A DNA stretch of 6,514 nt. Origin: Bacteroidota bacterium. GTDB lineage: Bacteria > Bacteroidota > Bacteroidia > Bacteroidales > Paludibacteraceae. The translations under genes were made by a program, and so were the position numbers. The notes beneath the pieces are model-generated. The model was not told where the DNA came from and did no database searches. It was given only the letters and a program-made list of their open reading frames with translations. Positions 1-6,514 of this stretch are shown here, piece after piece. Numbering within the stretch: position 1 is the stretch's first letter; each line of letters starts with the position of its first letter. The stretch covers positions 1-6,514 of the forward strand of contig JAFNAU010000115.1 in assembly GCA_017860335.1 (NCBI GenBank), read 5' to 3'.

Positions 1-465
1 ACCAAAGAGCTTACAATCAGAGCGCTGGAAGTGGAAACAAAAACATATGGCATGCTTAAGACTTCCATTCTGCCTTCCGGTTATTATGACCAGCATGGAA
101 TGGTAATCTGTTTTCTGGAACCCGATCGTGAACCAACCAAACACCTGATGAATGAATTGCCGGATTATAAAACAAAGTTTGATAAATGGGGTGGAAAATT
201 TATTTTTGTAGTACCCTCTGCGAAATTAAATAAAAATTTCACTCCGGACAAGTATAAAAATCTTCCGAAGAATAGCACATTTATCTTGAACAACGGTGAA
301 AAAATCATGGATGAGTTTCTGAAAAGTGCCAATCAGTCATTCCGTGATAATTATCCACTGATTTATATCGTCGATTCTAAGGGTCAAATCATTTTTTATT
401 CAGAAGGATATCGGATAGGAGTGGGAGACCTGATCGGTAAAACTATAAAAACATATTACAAATAA
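1..465 (+). CDS. C-terminal part of a probable transglutaminase-family protein, thioredoxin-like domain (5' partial)
   Basis: The frame is open from base 1 (reading T-K-E-L-T-I-R), so the gene starts upstream and the GTG at 31 and ATG at 52 are internal codons; 154 residues plus the stop are visible. The visible part looks like a thioredoxin fold: a first beta strand (GMVICFLEP), a helix (EPTKHLMNELPDY), a second strand (GKFIFVVPS), then YPLIYIVDSKGQIIFYSEGY, with a proline in the usual cis-Pro place and a strand pair ending in the G-Y-x-I-G turn typical of AhpC/TlpA-like folds. Where active thioredoxins carry CxxC, this protein has R-E-P-T, so it should not be a disulfide oxidoreductase. From memory, the closest match is the tail of large Bacteroides proteins with a transglutaminase-like domain, which also carry an E-P-T-x-H stretch here. 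The transglutaminase part itself would lie outside the window, so that identity is inferred. It ends 14 bases before the alkaline phosphatase gene and is probably co-transcribed with it. Confidence 0.6.
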   Translation, partial: TKELTIRALEVETKTYGMLKTSILPSGYYDQHGMVICFLEPDREPTKHLMNELPDYKTKFDKWGGKFIFVVPSAKLNKNFTPDKYKNLPKNSTFILNNGEKIMDEFLKSANQSFRDNYPLIYIVDSKGQIIFYSEGYRIGVGDLIGKTIKTYYK

Positions 466-479
466 AATAACGAAAAGTA

Positions 480-2117
480 ATGATGAAAAGAATTTTGTTA
501 ATTACATGTGTGTTGTTGTTCGGTTTTTTGAACTATGCGCAGGAAATACGACCTACTAAAAATGTAATTTTGATGATTGCCGACGGAACTTCACAGAGTG
601 TGCTTACAGCGTCCCGTTGGACGAAAATATATCGAAATGCAGGTAATAAACTAAATATTGACCCCTGGCTGTGTGGTACTGTATCTACGTTTTCGTCCAA
701 TGCACCCATCGGTGACTCAGCGCCAACTACTTCGTGTTACATGACCGGAATTGCAGCACAGGCTTCAAATATCTCAATATATCCGGTTGCTGACCCGGCT
801 AATGATCTGGTTAAGTTGAATCCGGATAGCGCCTATCAACCTCTGGTTACCATCCTTGAAGCTATGCAGAAAGAGCAGAAAAAAGCTGCCGGACTTGTAG
901 TAACCTGCGAATTTCCGCATGCAACTCCGGCGGATTGTGCTTCGCATTTTTATAACAGAAGCGATTACAAGGTACTTGCTCCGCAGATGGCTTATAACAA
1001 CCTTGAGGTAATGTTCGGAGGAGGAAATGAATATGTTACTGAAGATATGAAGCAACATTTCAGAAATACCGGAACTGCCTACATTAAAGATGACAAAGAT
1101 GCCTTGATGAAATACGATGGAGAACGTGTGTGGGCATTGTTCGGACAGCGTGAAATCCCTTACGATTTGGACAGAGATACAATGAATGTTCCATCGCTGG
1201 CGCAAATGACTTCGAAAGCTCTGGAAGTACTCAATAAAAATAAAAAAGGATTTTTTCTGATGGTAGAAGGAAGTAAAATTGATTTTGCTGCTCACGCCAA
1301 CGATCCTGCAGGGATTATCAGCGAGTACCTTGCATTTGACGAAGCAATCGGGAAAGCAATTGATTTTGCCCGTAAAGACAAAAATACGACTGTTGTAGTT
1401 CTTGCAGATCATGGCAATAGTGGATTTTCAATCGGAAGAAACGGAATGATAAAAAGCTACACACGAATGACATTGGAAGACCTCTTTGGAACATTTTCAA
1501 AGTACAAAAAAACAACCGTCGGTTTAGAAAAAATACTGCTAAGTACAAAACCTGACAGTCTAAAGCAAGTCTTTAAAATATATACGGGAATTGATTTAAC
1601 TGAGGATGAATTAAATTCATTGAAAGGAGCTAATAATTACAAAGTGGATGATTATATGAATGCTGCTAATGTTCAGAACCTGGCTTATTTCATAACCAAA
1701 ATTATGAATTCACACAGCAATTTTGGATTTACTTCAAGCGGACATACGGGTGAGGATGTTTTCCTTGCAGTATATCACCCGAGAAACCAAAGACCAACGG
1801 GTAATATCCGAAACAACGAAGTAAATAACTATTTGTTCAAAGCTGCCGGCTTGAAGACTTCGCTAAAAGAGCAAGCAAATGATATTTATTCAAAACATAC
1901 CGATGTATTTGCCGGCATGGAATACCGTATTGAAAATCAACCGGATAAACCGATTAAGTTAATAGTGAAACATAAAACAGGAGTACTTGAAATACCTGCA
2001 TTCAGCTCTGTGGGGAAATTCAATGAAAAACCGTTTGACATAGGTTCTGTAGTAGTTTATATCGATAAAAACAACACCTTTTATCTGCCAAAAAATCTCA
2101 GGAATAAATTTAAATAA
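480..2117 (+). CDS. secreted alkaline phosphatase (PhoA superfamily)
   Basis: This is a zinc/magnesium-dependent phosphomonoesterase that releases inorganic phosphate from phosphate esters outside the inner membrane. The 545-residue product begins with a signal peptide: basic MMKR, a hydrophobic core to about residue 18, and probable cleavage after A20 (NYA|QE). There is no lipobox cysteine, so it is likely soluble in the periplasm or secreted. The whole PhoA active site can be matched to E. coli: D35 (shared metal ligand), nucleophile S80 in GDSAPTTS, H147 and T149 in PHATPAD (Asp153/Thr155 positions), R160 (phosphate-binding Arg166), E263, D268 and H272 in VEGSKIDFAAH, D310-H311 in ADHG, and H422 in SGHTG. 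About 110 residues separate H311 from H422 and probably form a cap or crown insertion. A tail of about 65 residues after 480 lies beyond the last ligand. ATG codons stand at 480 and 483; either could be the start and no Shine-Dalgarno decides. Phosphate-starvation control is typical of the family, but no Pho box can be seen here. Confidence 0.93.
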   Translation: MMKRILLITCVLLFGFLNYAQEIRPTKNVILMIADGTSQSVLTASRWTKIYRNAGNKLNIDPWLCGTVSTFSSNAPIGDSAPTTSCYMTGIAAQASNISIYPVADPANDLVKLNPDSAYQPLVTILEAMQKEQKKAAGLVVTCEFPHATPADCASHFYNRSDYKVLAPQMAYNNLEVMFGGGNEYVTEDMKQHFRNTGTAYIKDDKDALMKYDGERVWALFGQREIPYDLDRDTMNVPSLAQMTSKALEVLNKNKKGFFLMVEGSKIDFAAHANDPAGIISEYLAFDEAIGKAIDFARKDKNTTVVVLADHGNSGFSIGRNGMIKSYTRMTLEDLFGTFSKYKKTTVGLEKILLSTKPDSLKQVFKIYTGIDLTEDELNSLKGANNYKVDDYMNAANVQNLAYFITKIMNSHSNFGFTSSGHTGEDVFLAVYHPRNQRPTGNIRNNEVNNYLFKAAGLKTSLKEQANDIYSKHTDVFAGMEYRIENQPDKPIKLIVKHKTGVLEIPAFSSVGKFNEKPFDIGSVVVYIDKNNTFYLPKNLRNKFK

Positions 2118-2162
2118 AATCCAGATCAATACGATAGGGCTTATATACGGTTTGATTTATGT

Positions 2163-2180
2163 TAAATGTTAGTAAATGTT
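2163..2180 (+). repeat. short direct repeat TAAATGTT x2, 10-base period
   Basis: The 8-mer TAAATGTT occurs at 2163-2170 and again at 2173-2180, so the two copies are one helical turn apart and would lie on the same face of the DNA. They end immediately before the proposed -33 TTTG of the promoter ahead of the dehydratase gene. The placement suits an activator-binding site, but an 8-base match can arise by chance in DNA this rich in A and T. Confidence 0.3.
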
Positions 2181-2214
2181 TTTGAAGTTATATTATCTTT
2201 GTGAATTAATTTTG
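2181..2214 (+). promoter_or_regulatory. Bacteroidota-type promoter for the dehydratase operon
   Basis: A perfect TAnnTTTG -7 element (TAATTTTG) lies at 2207-2214, and TTTG at 2181-2184 serves as the -33 element, with 22 bases between them. That spacing is inside the range known for the primary sigma factor of Bacteroides and Flavobacterium. Transcription would begin near 2220, about 20 bases before the ATG at 2240. A second perfect -7 match, TATCTTTG, lies at 2194-2201, but nothing resembling TTG stands at the right distance upstream of it, so it is either a weak alternative or chance. The 122-base gap before 2240 is the only sizeable non-coding stretch in the window, which fits a new transcription unit starting here. 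Confidence 0.6.
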
Positions 2215-2239
2215 AGTTTGTTTTGATATATTGTTAATT

Positions 2240-4198
2240 ATGAAAATTCCCTGGAACTTTATTAAAAAATCAGATATATTTTCTCATTTTATGTCATTAA
2301 GGTATCTGCCGCGATGGTTAGTATTATCTGTTGATATTGGTGTATGTATTATTGCGTTTGTAATTTCCTATCTGATAGCTGTTAATTTGTCTGTTACTCA
2401 TAATCAGGTGCTGGCTATACCCTTTTCAGGCCGATTAAGTATATTGTTATTATTTCAGGTTATATTTTTTTGGTTTTTTCATACATATTCCGGCATATTG
2501 AGGTATTCCGGCTATGTCGATGCGGCAAAACTACTTCTGGCAGTATTCTCGAATGCAGCATTACTCGTATTGCTTAATCTGTTGTTTATGTCTTTTCTTC
2601 ATATTCAACTTTTTTATTATATTTCAATCCTGTTTTACAGCGTAATATCTTTCTTTTTACTGTTTATAATCAGATTGGGAGTAAAAACCATATACGATTA
2701 TATATCTCAGAATTCCGGAATTTCGATACCAATAATGATATATGGAACAAAATCGGCTGGTATTGCAATTGCAAAAATGATCCGTACCAATGAAAACGTT
2801 AAATATAAACTCGTTGGATTTGTCGATGATGACAAAAATTCAGTTGAAAGAATTATAATGGGAGTAAAAGTTTATAAGAAGACAGAGGAGAATGTGAAAA
2901 AAATTATCTCAAAAAAAGCAAAAGCAATTATTGTCTCTCCTTTGAAGCTTCAAACAATCAATCCTCAAATTGATCTGGATGTTTTTTTGAATAATAAAAT
3001 GTCGGTTTTTATAACACCCCCGATGAGTATCTGGGAGGGTGACAAGATGCCAAGTCCAAAGCAAATTAAATCTATACAGATTGAAGATCTATTGGAGCGA
3101 CCTCAGATTAAAATTTCGACTGATAATATCTCAAGTGTCATCAACAATAAAGTTGTCCTCATAACAGGTGCAGCAGGTTCAATCGGGAGCGAAATTGCAC
3201 GACAGTTAACTTCATTCAAACCTCAGTTAATAGTACTTGTCGATCAGGCCGAGACTCCGATGCATAATTTAATCCTGAAACTGAAAGAAAACTATCCAAA
3301 ACAGGACTTCAGTTCATACCTGGGAGATGTCAGAAATCTTGAACGTATGAAAAACATGATGGAAATTTACCGGCCGGATATTGTATTCCACGCTGCGGCA
3401 TACAAGCACGTTCCGTTAATGGAAGACAATCCGACTGAAAGTATTCAGGACAATGTATTAGGAACTAAAAATATGGCTGATTTGTCAGTCAAATACGGAG
3501 TGTCGAGGTTTGTAATGGTATCTACCGATAAAGCCGTCAATCCAACCAATGTGATGGGAGCTTCCAAACGAATTGCCGAAATTTATGTTCAGTCGCTGAA
3601 TAAAAAACAGGAAAAGGATGGCAGGGTAGTAACTAAATTTATTACTACACGTTTTGGTAACGTACTTGGTTCAAATGGTTCTGTAATACCTCATTTCAAA
3701 CAGCAGATAGAGAAAGGAGGACCTGTCACGGTAACTCATCCTGATATTATACGCTACTTCATGACCATTCCCGAAGCTTGCTTGCTCGTACTCGAAGCAG
3801 GAACAATGGGTGAAGGGGGCGAAATCTATATCTTTGATATGGGTGAGCCGGTGAAAATTCTTGATTTGGCAAAAAAGATGATAAGGTTAGCTGGTTACAT
3901 TCCGGATGTGGATATACCAATATCATTTTCAGGATTACGTCCTGGTGAGAAATTATATGAAGAACTTCTGAATAAAAAGGAAATTACACAGAAAACCCAT
4001 CATCCCAAAATTATGATTGCAACTGTACGGGAATATGACTTTGACGATATTTCACGGAAAATTAATGAGTTGATTACATACAGTTACTTAGGAAAGAATT
4101 TTTTAACCGTTTCGCAGATGAAGTCAATAGTACCGGAGTTTATCAGCAATAACTCTCAGTATGAAAGACTTGATGTTGAAAATATAATAGCAGAATGA
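2240..4198 (+). CDS. membrane-anchored nucleotide-sugar 4,6-dehydratase (CapD/WbpM/FlaA1-type polysaccharide biosynthesis protein)
   Basis: This enzyme probably removes water from UDP-GlcNAc or a related UDP-HexNAc to give a 4-keto-6-deoxy sugar, a precursor of N-acetylated 6-deoxy sugars in O-antigen, capsule or glycoprotein glycans. The ATG at 2240 is preferred over the in-frame TTG at 2231, giving 652 residues, close to WbpM-size members. Order of parts: four membrane segments (about 25-47, 65-82, 98-120, 124-144); a cytoplasmic CoA-binding-like Rossmann domain (about 163-280, with YGTKSAG and LVGFVDDD); then an extended SDR domain. The SDR domain shows the NAD(P) loop TGAAGSIGSE (309-318), HAAAYKHVPLMEDNP, STDKA (428-432), RFGNVLGSNGSV (from 471) and GLRPGEKLYEEL (565-576). 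At the usual catalytic tyrosine, YxxxK, it has M439 with K443, as in the long WbpM-like subfamily, where a Ser-Met-Lys set replaces Ser-Tyr-Lys. The stop overlaps the next start by four bases (ATGA), so the transferase gene is probably translationally coupled. Substrate and stereochemistry (4,6-dehydratase with or without 5-epimerisation) cannot be read from the sequence. Confidence 0.92.
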   Translation: MKIPWNFIKKSDIFSHFMSLRYLPRWLVLSVDIGVCIIAFVISYLIAVNLSVTHNQVLAIPFSGRLSILLLFQVIFFWFFHTYSGILRYSGYVDAAKLLLAVFSNAALLVLLNLLFMSFLHIQLFYYISILFYSVISFFLLFIIRLGVKTIYDYISQNSGISIPIMIYGTKSAGIAIAKMIRTNENVKYKLVGFVDDDKNSVERIIMGVKVYKKTEENVKKIISKKAKAIIVSPLKLQTINPQIDLDVFLNNKMSVFITPPMSIWEGDKMPSPKQIKSIQIEDLLERPQIKISTDNISSVINNKVVLITGAAGSIGSEIARQLTSFKPQLIVLVDQAETPMHNLILKLKENYPKQDFSSYLGDVRNLERMKNMMEIYRPDIVFHAAAYKHVPLMEDNPTESIQDNVLGTKNMADLSVKYGVSRFVMVSTDKAVNPTNVMGASKRIAEIYVQSLNKKQEKDGRVVTKFITTRFGNVLGSNGSVIPHFKQQIEKGGPVTVTHPDIIRYFMTIPEACLLVLEAGTMGEGGEIYIFDMGEPVKILDLAKKMIRLAGYIPDVDIPISFSGLRPGEKLYEELLNKKEITQKTHHPKIMIATVREYDFDDISRKINELITYSYLGKNFLTVSQMKSIVPEFISNNSQYERLDVENIIAE

Positions 4199-5328
4199 GC
4201 CAGATTTTACCATTTTTCAGAACACATCCTTATCTTGTATCAATAATTTCATTTACTATCGGGTATTTTTTTATGCCCGTTGTAATTGAGGTAGCCCGAA
4301 AGTACAATTTCGTAGTAAGTCCGAATAAACGCACATCGCACAAAGGTGACGTACCAAACATTGGAGGTATTAATATTTTTGTTTCTTTTCTGTTTACTGT
4401 ATTTTTATTTTCATACAATGTGTTTTCGGAAATTCAGTTCTCTATCCTGGGGCTATTTATTATTCTGATTGTAGGTTTTATCGATGATTTGATTGATATT
4501 AAAGCCAGCTGGAAAGTAATCGGTGAACTGATAGCGGCTTTTTTTCTCATTATTCTTGCCGATTTGCGGATTTCTAACTTTCACGGTTTCCTTGGAATAT
4601 ACGAACTCCCGCTGTTTTTTAGCTATGCGATATCCTTTTTCGTATTTATTGTGATTGTGAACTCACTAAATTTGATTGACGGTGTGGATGGACTGGCATC
4701 GGGTTTAGGAATTCTGTATTCGTTGTTTTTTGCTGTTTATTTTTTGTTTACCGGACATCTTGATCTTTCTGTTACTTCCTTCGCAATGTTAGGTTCTTTA
4801 GTCGTATTTTTCTATTACAATGTTTTCTCCAATAAAAGAAAGATTTTTATGGGCGACTCAGGCTCGCTTTTATTGGGATACATGATTAATTTGTTTGTGT
4901 TTTCATTTCTTGAAATGAATGCAAAACATGATATTCCACCTCAATTTTTAATAAAAGCAGCTCCTGCTGTAGCTATATCTCTGCTTATCGTGCCATTGTT
5001 CGATACAGTGAGAGTAATGATTACCAGAATGAAAAAGGGTTATTCTCCGTTTCGGGCTGATAAAAATCACGTTCATCACCTCTTATTAAGCCTGGGCTTA
5101 AAACATCGGGATGTCTCGCTAATCTTGATGGGTATTACTGTCGGCTTTATTATCGTTGGGCTAATTTTCAGAAATATACCCAATGGTGTACTTGTCGCAA
5201 TTGATTTTGTGTTTTGCCTTATCTTGACAAAATATCTTTGGATACTGGTGGATCGTAAAAATATAACAAAAACCAATGAGCAGTTAGTTGAATTGAAACA
5301 GAAAAAGGACCTGACTGATAAGCCATGA
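4195..5328 (+). CDS. undecaprenyl-phosphate sugar-1-phosphate transferase (WecA/MraY-like glycosyltransferase family 4)
   Basis: This integral membrane enzyme transfers a sugar-1-phosphate, probably GlcNAc-1-P or a related HexNAc-1-P, from a UDP-sugar to undecaprenyl phosphate. That is the first membrane step of O-antigen, capsule or other lipid-linked glycan synthesis. The 377-residue product is almost wholly hydrophobic, with about ten membrane segments. The family signatures appear in order: PNKRTSHKGDVPNIGG (43-58), the acidic Mg2+/catalytic motif DDLID (97-101), NLIDGVDGLASG (159-170), MGDSGSLLLG (219-228) and the cytoplasmic HVHH loop (292-295). The HxHH loop points to the WecA/WbpL/TagO side of the family rather than MraY. 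The start ATG lies inside the upstream dehydratase's last codons (ATGA), and its own stop overlaps the next start in the same way. The dehydratase next door suggests the acceptor is loaded with, or is soon followed by, a 6-deoxy HexNAc. No symbol is given because wecA, wbpL and tagO cannot be told apart here. Confidence 0.92.
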   Translation: MSQILPFFRTHPYLVSIISFTIGYFFMPVVIEVARKYNFVVSPNKRTSHKGDVPNIGGINIFVSFLFTVFLFSYNVFSEIQFSILGLFIILIVGFIDDLIDIKASWKVIGELIAAFFLIILADLRISNFHGFLGIYELPLFFSYAISFFVFIVIVNSLNLIDGVDGLASGLGILYSLFFAVYFLFTGHLDLSVTSFAMLGSLVVFFYYNVFSNKRKIFMGDSGSLLLGYMINLFVFSFLEMNAKHDIPPQFLIKAAPAVAISLLIVPLFDTVRVMITRMKKGYSPFRADKNHVHHLLLSLGLKHRDVSLILMGITVGFIIVGLIFRNIPNGVLVAIDFVFCLILTKYLWILVDRKNITKTNEQLVELKQKKDLTDKP

Positions 5329-6514
5329 TTTCAATAGAACAACTTACTGTAGAATTTGGCGGATCACCTCTGTTCGACAATGTTGGTTTTCTAATCAATC
5401 AAAAAGATAAAATTGCATTAGTTGGCCGTAACGGAGCCGGTAAAACGACACTCCTCAAACTGATTGCCGGAAAGATTCAGCCGACCCGTGGAAAAGTGAT
5501 TTCTGCATCTGACATAACTGTCGGGTACCTGCCTCAGCACATGATTCACAACGAAGGCACTACGGTGATGCAGGAAGCCGAAAAAGCCTTTGAGCATATT
5601 CTGAAACTGCAAGAAGATATCAAGAGGTACACTGCAGAACTTTCCGAACGTACAGATTATGAAAGTAAAGAATATACGGCTATAATCGATAAACTGAGTC
5701 ACGCAAATGAACATTTGCAAATAGTCAACAGTGGAAATTTTTATGCAGAGATCGAAAAGACCTTACTGGGACTCGGATTTCTGCGAACCGATTTTGACCG
5801 TCAGTGTGCCGAATTTAGCGGAGGATGGCGGATGCGAATTGAACTGGCAAAAATTCTGTTACAAAATCCGGATGTGTTGCTGCTCGATGAGCCAACCAAT
5901 CACTTAGACATCGAGTCCATTCAATGGCTTGAAAATTTTCTGGCAAGTACTGGGAGCGCTGTTTTACTTGTGTCGCATGATAAGGCTTTTATCGATGCTG
6001 TAACCAACCGAACCATCGAAATATCGCTGGGTCGGATTTATGATTACAACGTAAACTATTCAAAATACGTTGAATTGCGCAAGGAACGGCACGAACAGCA
6101 GGTGAGGGCTTACGAAAATCAGCAAAAGGCCATTCAGGAAACGGAAGATTTTATCGAACGTTTCCGCTATAAAGCTACAAAAGCTGTTCAGGTACAGTCG
6201 CGTATCAAACAACTTGAAAAAATTGAACGGCTTGAAGTTGATCTGGAAGATACCTCACGACTTAGTCTGAAATTTCCTCCTTCTCCGCGTTCAGGTTCGA
6301 TACCTCTCGAAATCGAACATCTGTCGAAATCATACGGTAATCATCTGGTGCTCGATAATATTGGAATGATTGTAAACCGGGGAGAAAAGGTCGCCTTTGT
6401 TGGTAAAAATGGAGAAGGGAAGAGTACGCTCGTTAAATGTATGTTGAGTGAAATAACATACTCAGGCATCCTCAAACTGGGTCATAATGTAAAAATCGGC
6501 TATTTTGCTCAAAA
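5325..6514 (+). CDS. ABC-F family ATPase (3' partial)
   Basis: This is a soluble protein with tandem ATP-binding cassettes and no membrane segments, of the ABC-F group that acts on ribosomes (translation factors such as EttA and YheS, and some antibiotic-resistance proteins). It starts at the ATG overlapping the transferase stop (ATGA), reads MISIEQLTVEFGG, and stays open to the window edge: 396 residues, with perhaps 200-250 missing. The first cassette is complete: Walker A GRNGAGKT (34-41), Q-loop Q71, signature FSGGW (164-168), Walker B and catalytic Glu in LLLDEPTNHLD (D188, E189), H-loop H218. A charged arm lies between the Q-loop and signature (about 80-150). A helical, Arg/Lys/Glu-rich linker (about 240-320), the P-site tRNA interaction region of this family, leads to the second cassette, with Walker A GKNGEGKS (360-367). 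The second signature, Walker B and any C-terminal extension lie outside the window. SGGW and GEGKS recall the YheS/YdiF-like housekeeping branch rather than a known resistance type; that subgroup is a judgement from memory. Confidence 0.93.
   Translation, partial: MISIEQLTVEFGGSPLFDNVGFLINQKDKIALVGRNGAGKTTLLKLIAGKIQPTRGKVISASDITVGYLPQHMIHNEGTTVMQEAEKAFEHILKLQEDIKRYTAELSERTDYESKEYTAIIDKLSHANEHLQIVNSGNFYAEIEKTLLGLGFLRTDFDRQCAEFSGGWRMRIELAKILLQNPDVLLLDEPTNHLDIESIQWLENFLASTGSAVLLVSHDKAFIDAVTNRTIEISLGRIYDYNVNYSKYVELRKERHEQQVRAYENQQKAIQETEDFIERFRYKATKAVQVQSRIKQLEKIERLEVDLEDTSRLSLKFPPSPRSGSIPLEIEHLSKSYGNHLVLDNIGMIVNRGEKVAFVGKNGEGKSTLVKCMLSEITYSGILKLGHNVKIGYFAQ

Noticed and set aside
31..54. GTG at 31 or ATG at 52 as the start of the first gene
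   Set aside because: The frame is open back to base 1 with sensible sequence, and the product would begin inside or just before the first strand of the domain. It is the tail of a longer gene.
774..1412. Long reverse-strand open frame (212 codons) opposite the alkaline phosphatase gene
   Set aside because: It lies wholly inside a gene with a complete active site. Its translation is rich in Ser, Phe, Cys and Ile with no domain pattern, as expected of an antisense shadow. The overlapping reverse frame at 1318-1548 is rejected for the same reason.
2123..2158. Possible terminator hairpin after the alkaline phosphatase gene (AGATCAA pairing with TTGATTT)
   Set aside because: The stem is only seven pairs with a G-T wobble, the loop is over 20 bases, the stem is AT-rich, and no T-run follows.
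2231..2239. TTG at 2231 as the start of the dehydratase gene
   Set aside because: An ATG follows three codons later at 2240 and gives a normal N-terminus (MKIPWNFIKK). TTG starts are rare in this group and the proposed transcription start near 2220 leaves little leader for it.
5301..5310. Purine-rich GAAAAAGGAC as a Shine-Dalgarno site for the ABC-F gene
   Set aside because: It lies about 15 or more bases from the ATG at 5325, too far for normal use, inside the transferase coding sequence; coupling through the ATGA overlap explains initiation better.
5418..5720. Reverse-strand open frame of 100 codons opposite the ABC-F gene
   Set aside because: The opposite strand encodes an uninterrupted ABC-F cassette with Walker A and Q-loop here. 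The antisense product has no recognisable motif and no promoter.

Overview
The window reads as a low-to-moderate GC chromosomal segment from a member of the Bacteroidota. Three things point there: the protein families (a Bacteroides-type alkaline phosphatase and a transglutaminase-family C-terminus with a cysteine-less thioredoxin-like domain), the lack of convincing Shine-Dalgarno sites before the starts, and promoter elements of the TAnnTTTG type. All five genes lie on the + strand. No RNA gene, insertion sequence, CRISPR array or integration site is visible.

Left part (1-2117): the 3' end of a gene that enters from outside the window, encoding what looks like the thioredoxin-like tail of a large exported transglutaminase-family protein. 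After a 14-base gap comes a complete secreted alkaline phosphatase with every catalytic and metal-binding residue in place. These two are probably one transcription unit whose promoter lies upstream of the window.

Middle (2118-2239): an AT-rich intergenic stretch. It carries a good Bacteroidota-type promoter, a second -7-like element, and a short direct repeat with a 10-base period. No clear terminator is visible.

Right part (2240-6514): three genes joined by 4-base ATGA stop/start overlaps. The first is a membrane-anchored CapD/WbpM-type nucleotide-sugar 4,6-dehydratase. The second is a WecA/MraY-family undecaprenyl-phosphate sugar-1-phosphate transferase. The third is the beginning of an ABC-F ATPase that runs off the right edge. 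The first two make a coherent pair: one makes a 4-keto-6-deoxy sugar precursor (or a sugar derived from it), and the other loads the first sugar phosphate onto the lipid carrier for a surface polysaccharide or protein-linked glycan. The ABC-F protein is a soluble ribosome-associated ATPase family member, and its tight coupling to glycan genes has no obvious biochemical explanation.

Nothing here amounts to a clearly undescribed system. The points most worth a second look are the cysteine-free thioredoxin fold, the dehydratase-transferase-ABC-F coupling, and the promoter with its adjacent direct repeat.
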